Made by a program: the position numbers and the translations under genes. This document shows positions 41,438 through 48,006 of a DNA stretch of 57,510 nt, piece after piece. The DNA lies in assembly GCA_038238015.1 (NCBI GenBank), contig JBBRYA010000016.1, forward strand, positions 1-57,510. Reading direction: 5' to 3'. Positions within the stretch are counted from its first letter, which is position 1; each line of letters starts with the position of its first letter. Source of the DNA: DASQFQ01 sp038238015. Its GTDB lineage: Bacteria; Actinomycetota; Thermoleophilia; Solirubrobacterales; Solirubrobacteraceae. The notes below the pieces were generated by a model, which searched no databases, was not told where the DNA came from, and saw only the letters and a program-made list of their open reading frames with translations.

Positions 41438-42234
41438 CGCCCCTCCCAGCGCGGCGCGCGCTTCTCGGCGAAGGCGCGCACGCCCTCGTAGAAGTCTTCG
41501 GAGTGAAAGCAGGCCTCGCGCAGCGCGACGAGCTCGCGCTCGACCTCGGGGTCCAGCTCGCCCTCGGCGGCGAGCAGCTCTCGCAGCACGCGCTTGTTGC
41601 CGCTCAGCGACAGCGGCGCGTTGGCCGCGATCGCCGCGGCGTAGGCGACGGCGCGGTCGGCCAGCTCGGCGGCGGGCACCAGCTCGTTGACCAGGCCCCA
41701 CTCGAGCGCGGTCTCGGCGGAGACGTTGCGCCCGGTGTAGAAGAGGTCGCGGGTGCGCGCGGCGCCGATCGCGTCCAGGAACTTGCGCAGCCCGGTGTGG
41801 GAGTAGACGAGGCCGAGCTTGGCCGGGGGCATCCCGAGCTTGGCCGCGTCCGCCGCGATCCGCAGGTCGCACGTCAGCGCGAGCTCGAGGCCGCCGCCGA
41901 TCGCGTGGCCGTTCAGCGCGGCGACCGCCGGGAACGCGAACGCGTCGAGCGCCTCGATCGCGTCGTGGAACGGATGGGCGACCAGCGACTCGGCGCGGTG
42001 GGCGAACTCGTCGCGCGGAAGCCCGCCGATGTCGTAGCCCGCCGAGAAGACCGCGCCCTCGGCGGTGATCAGAAGGCAGCGAGCCTCGCACTCGCGCACG
42101 GTGGCGGCGATCGCGTCGAGGATCTCGTGGTCGAGTGCGTTGCGCTTGGCCGGGTTGTGGATGGTCAGGCGGGCGACGTGCGGCGCGGGCTCATCCAGGC
42201 GCAGCTTGCCGCTCGCGAGCTCATTCGAGGACAA
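41434..42234 (-). CDS. enoyl-CoA hydratase/isomerase family protein
   Basis: 266 aa. Crotonase fold with KRNALDHEILDAI, the oxyanion-hole segments FSAGYDIGGL and ALNGHAIGGGLELALTCDLR, and GLVNELVPAAEL. The catalytic Glu position near GGGLELALTCD and the following KLGMPPAKLGLVYSHTG suggest a hydratase/isomerase, though exact substrate is unclear. The C-terminus resembles EDFYEGVRAFAEKRAPRWEG of short-chain enoyl-CoA hydratases. Its ATG lies inside the end of the biotin-carrier gene (14 nt overlap), so translation is coupled. Confidence 0.9.
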   Translation of the reverse strand: MSSNELASGKLRLDEPAPHVARLTIHNPAKRNALDHEILDAIAATVRECEARCLLITAEGAVFSAGYDIGGLPRDEFAHRAESLVAHPFHDAIEALDAFAFPAVAALNGHAIGGGLELALTCDLRIAADAAKLGMPPAKLGLVYSHTGLRKFLDAIGAARTRDLFYTGRNVSAETALEWGLVNELVPAAELADRAVAYAAAIAANAPLSLSGNKRVLRELLAAEGELDPEVERELVALREACFHSEDFYEGVRAFAEKRAPRWEGR

Positions 42235-42433
42235 CGAGCGGATCGCCCTCCGAGACCGACTGGCCCTCCTCGCAGAGGATCTCCTTCACGCGGCCCTCGT
42301 CCTCGGCCTCGACGGGCATCTCCATCTTCATCGACTCGAGGATCACGACGGTGTCGCCCTCCTCGACGGTGTCGCCCACCTCGACCTCGACCTTCCAGAC
42401 GGTGCCGGTGATGTGGGCCTCCACATTGGCCAC
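42221..42433 (-). CDS. biotin/lipoyl carrier protein (BCCP-like), 70 aa
   Basis: 70 aa. The biotinylation motif ESMKMEMPVEAE is intact (modified Lys in MKM). The start is GTG at 42433 with AAGGGAG (complement of 42441-42447) 7 nt upstream, giving the N-terminus MANVEAHITGTVWKVEVEVG usual for stand-alone actinobacterial carriers; upstream in-frame codons look unlike the family. It would carry biotin for an acyl-CoA carboxylase whose other subunits are not in this window. It is followed by the enoyl-CoA hydratase gene, overlapping by 14 nt. Confidence 0.92.
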   Translation of the reverse strand: MANVEAHITGTVWKVEVEVGDTVEEGDTVVILESMKMEMPVEAEDEGRVKEILCEEGQSVSEGDPLVVLE

Positions 42434-42483
42434 GTGCCTGCTCCCTTTGCTCGCGCGACGGTTCGCGGACAATAGCCAGCTCT

Positions 42484-42525
42484 ACCGGCGGTCGAGCCCG
42501 CGGGCGCGAGGTTCCGACCGCCGGT
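42484..42525. promoter_or_regulatory. 11-bp inverted repeat upstream of the biotin carrier gene
   Basis: ACCGGCGGTCG (42484-42494) and CGACCGCCGGT (42515-42525) are perfect reverse complements with a 20-nt loop; a shorter palindrome CCGACC-GCC-GGTCGG is nested on the right arm (42514-42528). It lies 50-90 nt before the minus-strand GTG, so it could be an operator or an RNA hairpin in the leader. The stretch 42434-42770 (337 nt) otherwise contains no credible gene. Confidence 0.45.
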
Positions 42526-42682
42526 CGGTGGGCGCCGCGGGGCGCCCGCGGCAAGCTTGCACCCATGCGATCCACACAAGCGGCGGGGCCGCCACGTCTC
42601 TCCTCCTGCGACGAGCATCTCCCCGCCGCGGGTCGCAGCGGACCGCGGGGTCTTTGACCCGGGCGCCGCGGCCGATCTGGGC

Positions 42683-42761
42683 CCGGCCGGAGCTTCCAGA
42701 GGGCGCGCGCGCAGGACTCACGCAGCCTGTGCGCGTGACGTGAAGCTCCGGCCGGTAGCCT
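42683..42761 (+). promoter_or_regulatory. glpK promoter region with 14-bp inverted repeat
   Basis: CCGGCCGGAGCTTC (42683-42696) and GAAGCTCCGGCCGG (42742-42755) are perfect 14-bp reverse complements 45 nt apart. The right arm abuts TAGCCT (42756-42761), the probable -10, which is 9 nt from the glpK ATG. The layout suggests a looping operator or a structured region controlling glycerol kinase. Confidence 0.5.
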
Positions 42762-42770
42762 GCCGCGCGC

Positions 42771-44249
42771 ATGCTGCTGGCGATCGACCAGGGCACGACC
42801 GGCACCCACTGCCTGATCTTCGATCTCGAGGGTGAGCTGGTCGGGCGCGCCTATCGCGAGTTCGAGCAGCACTTCCCGCGGCCGGGCTGGATCGAGCACG
42901 ACGCCGCCGAGATCTGGGAGGTCACCCACGCGGTGGCGGGGGAGGCGCTGCAGGACGCGGGCCTCGAGCCCGGCGAGCTCGACGCCGTCGGCATCACCAA
43001 CCAGCGCGAGACCGTCGTGTGCTGGGATCCGGACACCGGGGAGCCCCTGCACCGGGCGCTGGTCTGGCAGGACCGCCGGACCGCTGCGCGCTGCGCCGAG
43101 CTCAAGGAGGCCGGCCACGAGCCCGCCATTCGGGCGACGACCGGGCTGGTGCTCGACCCCTACTTCTCGGCGACGAAGATCGAGTGGCTGCTGCGCAACG
43201 TCGACGGCCTCCCCGAGCGCGCGCGCGACGGACGCGCGGTGTTCGGCACGATCGACTCCTGGCTGCTGTTCAAGCTCTGCGGCGAGCACGTCACCGACGC
43301 GACCAACGCCTCGCGCACGCTGCTGCTCGACATCTCCACGGGCCGCTGGGACCCCGAGTTGCTCGAGCTCTTCGGCGTGCCCGAGCGCTCGCTGCCCGAG
43401 CTGCGCCCGAGCTGCGGCGAGCTGGGGCGCACCCGCGCGGAGGCCTTCCACGGCCACGAGGTGCCGGTCTCCGGGGTCGCGGGCGACCAGCACGCCGCGC
43501 TGTTCGGCCAGCGCTGCCTCGAGCCGGGCCTGGGCAAGAACACCTACGGGACGGGCTCCTTCGTGCTGCTCAACGCGGGCACGGGCAAGCCCGACCCGCC
43601 CGACGGGCTGCTGGCCACCATCGCCTGGCAGATCGGCCAGAGCAGGACCTACGCGCTGGAGGCGGCGATCTTCGTGACCGGTGCCGCGGTGCAGTGGCTG
43701 CGCGACGGGCTCGGGATCATCGAAGCGGCGTCGGAGACGGAGGAGCTCGCCGCGTCGCTGGAGTCAAACGACGGCGTCTACTTCGTCCCCGCGCTCACCG
43801 GGCTGGGGTCGCCGTACTGGGACCCCTACGCGCGGGGGACAGTGGTCGGGCTCACGCGCGGCAGCACGCGCGCGCACCTCGCGCGCGCGGCGCTCGAGGC
43901 GATGGCCTACCAGGCCGTCGACGCGGTCCGCGCGATGGAGCCGAGCGCCAAGGAGCCGCTGAGCGAGCTGCGCGCCGACGGCGGGGCCACCGTGAACCGC
44001 TGGCTGATGCAGTTCCAGGCCGACGTGCTCGGCGTCCCGGTGGCGGTGCCCAAGGTGGCCGAGACCACGGCGTTCGGGGCCGCGCTGCTGGCCGCGGTCG
44101 GCGCCGGCCTGCTCACGCTCGAGGACATCGGCGCGCTCGAAGTCGCCCACGACCGCTACGAGCCGGCGATGGGCGCCGACCAGCGCGAGACCCTGCTCGA
44201 CGGCTGGCACCGGGCCCTGGAGCGCTCGCGCGACTGGGCCACCGAGTGA
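42771..44249 (+). CDS. glpK: glycerol kinase
   Basis: 492 aa. FGGY kinase family: LLAIDQGTTGTHCLIFD N-terminus, GITNQRETVVCWD, FGTIDSWLLFKLCG, SGVAGDQHAALFGQRC, KNTYGTGSFVLLN, PALTGLGSPYWDPYARG and LRADGGATVNRWLMQFQAD. It phosphorylates glycerol to sn-glycerol 3-phosphate with ATP. No glpF or glpD neighbours, but the PlsC-like acyltransferase immediately downstream would use lipid precursors derived from that product. Leaderless start after TAGCCT, inside a promoter with a long inverted repeat. Confidence 0.97.
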   Translation: MLLAIDQGTTGTHCLIFDLEGELVGRAYREFEQHFPRPGWIEHDAAEIWEVTHAVAGEALQDAGLEPGELDAVGITNQRETVVCWDPDTGEPLHRALVWQDRRTAARCAELKEAGHEPAIRATTGLVLDPYFSATKIEWLLRNVDGLPERARDGRAVFGTIDSWLLFKLCGEHVTDATNASRTLLLDISTGRWDPELLELFGVPERSLPELRPSCGELGRTRAEAFHGHEVPVSGVAGDQHAALFGQRCLEPGLGKNTYGTGSFVLLNAGTGKPDPPDGLLATIAWQIGQSRTYALEAAIFVTGAAVQWLRDGLGIIEAASETEELAASLESNDGVYFVPALTGLGSPYWDPYARGTVVGLTRGSTRAHLARAALEAMAYQAVDAVRAMEPSAKEPLSELRADGGATVNRWLMQFQADVLGVPVAVPKVAETTAFGAALLAAVGAGLLTLEDIGALEVAHDRYEPAMGADQRETLLDGWHRALERSRDWATE

Positions 44250-44292
44250 CGTAACCGCCGGCGGCGCGGGACGTATGGTGCCCGAGGAGAGC

Positions 44293-45072
44293 ATGAGCGA
44301 CGACAACCTGGTGGAGATGAAGGCGCAGGTCTACAAGGACCCGCGCCCAGAGGAGTACTTCCAGCGCTTCCACGAGCGCTCGCGCACGCGCGAGCCCGAC
44401 TGGGTCTACGGGGCCGTGCGGATGCTCACCTCGCTCTACGCGTTCACGTTCTTCCGCGCCCGCACGATCGCCCCCCAGAACGTGCCCGCGGGCGGCCCGG
44501 TGATCGTGGCTCCCAACCACTTCTCGTTCATGGACCACTTCTTCGTCGGCGCGTTCGTGCGCCGCCGGGTGCGCTTCATGGCCAAGTCCCAGATGTTCAA
44601 GCGCCCGCTGCAGTGGATCTACACCCACGGCGGCGTGTTCCCGGTCCGCCGCGGCTACGCCGACGAGGAGGCGTTCATCACCGCCAACTCCGTGCTCAGC
44701 CGCAACGGGCTGATCGTCATGTACTGCGAGGGCGGGCGCTCGCGCACGGGCAAGCTCTCCGAGCAGCCGCGGCGTGGGATCGGGCGCCTCGCGCTGGAGT
44801 CCGGCGCGACCGTGGTCCCGGTCGCCATCCACGGCTCCTCGAAGGTGCGCAACTGGAAGCGCCTGCAGTTCCCGAAGGTCACCGTGCAGTTCGGCGAGCC
44901 GTTGCGCTGGGAGCACGTGTCAGACCCGACGCGCGATCAGCAGCAGCAGGTCGCCAACGAGGTCTTCGCCCAGATCCGCGGGCTCTACGCGGGCCTCGAC
45001 GCGCACGGGCGGCGCGGCGTCGCGCGTCGCCTGCGCGAGCTGCGCCGCAGCGGCGGCCGCGCTACCGCCTGA
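44293..45072 (+). CDS. lysophospholipid/1-acylglycerol-3-phosphate acyltransferase (PlsC-like)
   Basis: 259 aa. Acyltransferase motifs in order: APNHFSFMDHFFVG (NHX4D), VFPVRRGYADEEAF, YCEGGRSRTGKLSEQPRRG (EGxR block) and VPVAIHGSS. It should add an acyl chain to lysophosphatidate at the membrane. The ATG at 44293 is chosen for GAGGAG just upstream and for TATGGT (44274-44279) as the -10; an ATG at 44275 lies inside that hexamer and is unlikely. The 3' end overlaps the convergent RTX gene by 11 nt. Confidence 0.9.
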   Translation: MSDDNLVEMKAQVYKDPRPEEYFQRFHERSRTREPDWVYGAVRMLTSLYAFTFFRARTIAPQNVPAGGPVIVAPNHFSFMDHFFVGAFVRRRVRFMAKSQMFKRPLQWIYTHGGVFPVRRGYADEEAFITANSVLSRNGLIVMYCEGGRSRTGKLSEQPRRGIGRLALESGATVVPVAIHGSSKVRNWKRLQFPKVTVQFGEPLRWEHVSDPTRDQQQQVANEVFAQIRGLYAGLDAHGRRGVARRLRELRRSGGRATA

Positions 45073-47359
45073 CGTCCTCGCAGCTTGAGCCGATCTCGTC
45101 GCCGGGATCGGCGAACACGATGTCGTTGCCCGGCCCGCAGTCGACGCGGTCCACGCTGCCGTCGACCACGTTGATGCGATCGTCGCCCTCGCCGCCGGAG
45201 ATCCGGTCGGGATCCTGGTTGCCCTGGATGTTGTCGTTGCCGGGGCCGCCGTCGATGATGTCGGAGCCGTAGCCGCCCTCGATCGTGTCGTTGCCCTCGT
45301 TGCCGAGCACGGTGTCGTTGCCGAAGCGGCCGAACATGTCGTCGTTGCCGGGGCCGCCGTGGAGGATGTCGTCGCCGTTCTCGCCGTCGACGTAGTCGTC
45401 GCCGCCGTTGGCGAACAACTCGTCGTTGCCGTTGAAGCCGAAGAGCGAGTCGGCACCGTCGGTGCCGAAGAGGGTGTCGTTGCCATCGGTGCCGCGGACG
45501 GTGGAGGCCGGCGTCTCCTCGGTCGCGGGCTCCGGGGCGATCGCGATCACGGTCTCGCAGTTGCTCAGCGTGTCGCGGTCGGGGGCGGTGTTCTCGACGT
45601 AGACGGTGTCCTTGCCCGGGCCGCAGGAGACCACGTCCTGGCTGTCGTCGGCGACGCGGATCGTGTCGTTGCCGCGCCCGCCGTAGACCTCGTCCTGCCC
45701 GGGGCCGCCGATCAGCGTGTCGTTGCCGTCGCCGCCGGAGACGTAGTCGTCGCCCGAGCCGCCGTCGACGCTGTCGTCACCCTCGGAGCCGAACAGCGAG
45801 TCGCGCCCCGCGCTGCCCTTGATGTTGTCGTCGCCCTCGCGGCCGTAGGCCTTGTCGCCGGCGGGGCCGCCGTCGATCGTGTCGTTGCCCGGCCCGCCGT
45901 CGATGGTGTCCGAACCGGTCTGGCCGAGGATCGTGTCGTCGCCCTCGCCGCCCTTGACCATGCGGTCGTTGCCGCGCCCGGACTGGATGATGTCGTTGCC
46001 CGGCCCGCCGTCGATCAGCGGCTCGTTGCCGAGGCCGGCCTCGGCGATGAAGTCGTCGCCCGGGCCGCCGAGGATGGTGTCGTCGGCGTCGCCGCCGTCG
46101 AGCCGGTCGTTGCCGGGGCCGCCGTCGATGTAGTCGTTGCTCTGGCCGCCGTCGGCAAAGTCGTTGCCGTCCCCGAGCGTGATCTTGTCGTTGCCCGCGG
46201 CTCCGAACGCCCTGTCGTCGCCGTTGCCGCCGTCGAGCACGTCGTTGCCCGTGCTGCCCGACAGCGTGTCGTTGCCCTCGCCGCCCTCGAGCTGGTCGTC
46301 GCCGCGGCCGCCGCGGAGGAAGTCGTCGCCGCCGAGGCCAAGGATGTGGTCGGCGCCGCGGCCGCCCGTGAGCGTCTCGGAGAGCTCGGTGCCGGTGATA
46401 AGCGCGACGCCGGGCTGGACGGCGAGTCCGGCGGGGCGGCCGCCGGGGATGCGGACGACCTTCAGGCGCCGGTAGGAGAGGGCGGAGAGCACCGAGACGG
46501 TGCCGTCGCCCGCGTCGGCGACGTAGAGGCGCACGCCGTCGGGCGAGTAGGCGGGGACGCCGGGGCCGTGGCCGGTCCGGGGCCTGGCCTTGACCCTCGC
46601 GCGGTCGAGGTCGACCAGGACCGCGCGGCTGCCGCGGTTCGCGGCGGCCACGAACGCGCGCCGCCCCTCGACGGCGACGCCGCCGCCGCCCGAGCGCTGG
46701 CCCAGGCCGATCACGCGCGCCGTGGTCGTCGCGACCGGGTCCACGGCCACCAGGCGCCCGGTCGCGACGGCCTTCTTGCCCTTGGCGCGCACGGTCGAGG
46801 CGACCCAGGCGCGACCCTGGTCGTCGAAGGCGACGCCGCTCGCGCCGGCCACTGAGAGCTTGCGCAGCGAGCGGAAGCCCGGCAGGTCCACGACCGCGAC
46901 CGCGCCTCCGGCCAGCGTCACGACGCCGCGGCTTCCGTCGCCCGAGACCGCGACCTGCCTGGCGCGGCCGGGCAGGCGGATCGTCCCGATGCGCCGCACG
47001 GCTGCGGCGTCGATGACCTCGAGCGCGCGGCCGCGCGCTGCGTAGACGCGGGCGCCGTCAGGGGAGATCCCCAGTGCCGAGGCCGGCGAGGGCAGCGTCA
47101 CGCCGCCGCTGCGCGCCCGGCTGCCGAGATCGATGCTGACCACCTGGCTGCCCGCGGCGACAAACGCGCGCGAGCCGTCCGGGGCCGCGGTGACGGCGCG
47201 GCTGCGCCCGGGCAGCCCGATCCTGCCGGTGAGCTGGTTGTTGCCGACGTCGAGCAGGCTCGCGCCGGTGTTGCCGCTCGCGACCACGACCACGCGCGCA
47301 CGGGCGGCGGCCGGGGCCAGCAGGAGCAGGAGGAGCGCGGTGAGGAGGGCTGGGCGCAC
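45062..47359 (-). CDS. secreted YVTN-propeller plus RTX (hemolysin-type calcium-binding) protein
   Basis: 765 aa. Signal peptide about residues 1-22 (APAAARARV). Residues about 23-320 form a YVTN-type propeller (AVTAAPDGSRAFVAAGSQVV, ALGISPDGARVYAARG, AYSPDGVRLYVADAGDGTVS). Residues about 330-765 hold about 40 RTX nonapeptide-like units (GGxGxDxhx, such as GGPGNDTID) in two blocks separated by a short Cys-containing linker (SQDVVSCGPGK, LSNCETVIAI). It should bind many Ca ions outside the cell. A Sec signal rather than type I secretion is expected for a monoderm. Start is GTG at 47359. Function unknown. Confidence 0.88.
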   Translation of the reverse strand: MRPALLTALLLLLLAPAAARARVVVVASGNTGASLLDVGNNQLTGRIGLPGRSRAVTAAPDGSRAFVAAGSQVVSIDLGSRARSGGVTLPSPASALGISPDGARVYAARGRALEVIDAAAVRRIGTIRLPGRARQVAVSGDGSRGVVTLAGGAVAVVDLPGFRSLRKLSVAGASGVAFDDQGRAWVASTVRAKGKKAVATGRLVAVDPVATTTARVIGLGQRSGGGGVAVEGRRAFVAAANRGSRAVLVDLDRARVKARPRTGHGPGVPAYSPDGVRLYVADAGDGTVSVLSALSYRRLKVVRIPGGRPAGLAVQPGVALITGTELSETLTGGRGADHILGLGGDDFLRGGRGDDQLEGGEGNDTLSGSTGNDVLDGGNGDDRAFGAAGNDKITLGDGNDFADGGQSNDYIDGGPGNDRLDGGDADDTILGGPGDDFIAEAGLGNEPLIDGGPGNDIIQSGRGNDRMVKGGEGDDTILGQTGSDTIDGGPGNDTIDGGPAGDKAYGREGDDNIKGSAGRDSLFGSEGDDSVDGGSGDDYVSGGDGNDTLIGGPGQDEVYGGRGNDTIRVADDSQDVVSCGPGKDTVYVENTAPDRDTLSNCETVIAIAPEPATEETPASTVRGTDGNDTLFGTDGADSLFGFNGNDELFANGGDDYVDGENGDDILHGGPGNDDMFGRFGNDTVLGNEGNDTIEGGYGSDIIDGGPGNDNIQGNQDPDRISGGEGDDRINVVDGSVDRVDCGPGNDIVFADPGDEIGSSCEDVRR
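45090..46385 (-). repeat. RTX nonapeptide-coding tandem repeats
   Basis: Short imperfect coding repeats of about 27 nt, recognisable on the plus strand as recurring GTCGTTGCC and GGGCCGCCGTCGAT words. They encode the GGxGxDxhx units of the secreted RTX protein. A linker at about 45500-45650 separates two blocks. Confidence 0.85.
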
Positions 47360-47432
47360 GAGGGGCTCAAACCCCAGCGGGGTCCGCGGGTTGCGGTCGG
47401 CCAGGCATGGTCCGGGTATCTTGCAGCGCCTC

Positions 47433-47957
47433 GTGCAGCTGCTGCGCTCAGGAGTGCTCGACGGCCTGGCCCTGCTCTACGCCCACAGCGCAGCCCGGAG
47501 CCCGCACGGCGAAGCGGTGGCGGCCCGGACGGCCGAGCTCGGGGCGCGCGTGACCGCGCTGGAGATCGACCCGCTGGGCTCTGAGCCCGACGCGGGCGAA
47601 GGCGGGACGGGCGTGCTGGTGTGGGATGGCGCCGGGGCGCTCGGCCTCGGCGACTCGGTCGAGGCGGTGCGGGCGGCGCTCGACGGCGCCTGGCTGGCGA
47701 TCAGGCCCCTGGCGGGCAGCCCGGTCAAGCTCCTGCTGCTCGCCCCGCCGCCCGGGGGCCCGCACGCCGAGGCGGCCCGGGCCGGCCTCGAGAACCTCGC
47801 GCGCACGCTCTCGATCGAGTGGGCGCGCTTCGGCACGCGGACGGTGGCGATCCTGCCGGGCGCCGAGGCGCGGCCGCAGGAGGTGGCCGAGCTCGCGGCC
47901 TTCCTCGCCTCCCCGGCCGGCGACTACTACTCGGGCTGCCGCTTCGAGTTGCGCTGA
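47433..47957 (+). CDS. degenerate short-chain dehydrogenase-like protein
   Basis: 174 aa, leaderless GTG start 10 nt after TATCTT (47417-47422). The C-terminal half resembles an SDR (ARAGLENLARTLSIEWARFG, then TRTVAILPGA, then ELAAFLASPAGDYYSGCRFEL), matching the helix and substrate loop after the YxxxK motif and the usual final GxxxxxxGG-like strand. However, the N-terminus lacks TGxxxGxG and no YxxxK is present, so it is unlikely to be an active dehydrogenase. It may be a decayed SDR or a structural partner. The promoter of the following regulator overlaps its stop codon. Confidence 0.65.
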   Translation: MQLLRSGVLDGLALLYAHSAARSPHGEAVAARTAELGARVTALEIDPLGSEPDAGEGGTGVLVWDGAGALGLGDSVEAVRAALDGAWLAIRPLAGSPVKLLLLAPPPGGPHAEAARAGLENLARTLSIEWARFGTRTVAILPGAEARPQEVAELAAFLASPAGDYYSGCRFELR

Positions 47958-47983
47958 CATCCCGGCGGCGGGCGGGTATAGGC
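47955..47983 (+). promoter_or_regulatory. sigma-A-type promoter of the BTAD regulator gene
   Basis: CTGACA (47955-47960), 17-nt spacer, TATAGG (47978-47983). The -35 overlaps the TGA stop of the preceding gene. The predicted start lies near 47990, about 17 nt before the ATG at 48007; no Shine-Dalgarno is obvious. Confidence 0.6.
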
Positions 47984-48006
47984 TCGGCGGCGACCCACCG
48001 CTTGCC

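Noticed and set aside
42434..42770. Plus-strand open frames in the gap before glpK
   Set aside because: They contain no family-like sequence and would cross the inverted repeats and promoter of glpK.
45090..46385. Regularly spaced short repeats that could suggest a CRISPR array
   Set aside because: Period is about 27 nt with no unique spacers of constant length, and the repeats encode GGxGxDxhx units in frame.
45359..46855. 498-codon plus-strand frame opposite the RTX gene, rich in Val/Ala/Asp
   Set aside because: It is a direct product of the RTX-coding repeats read backwards; no independent start signal.
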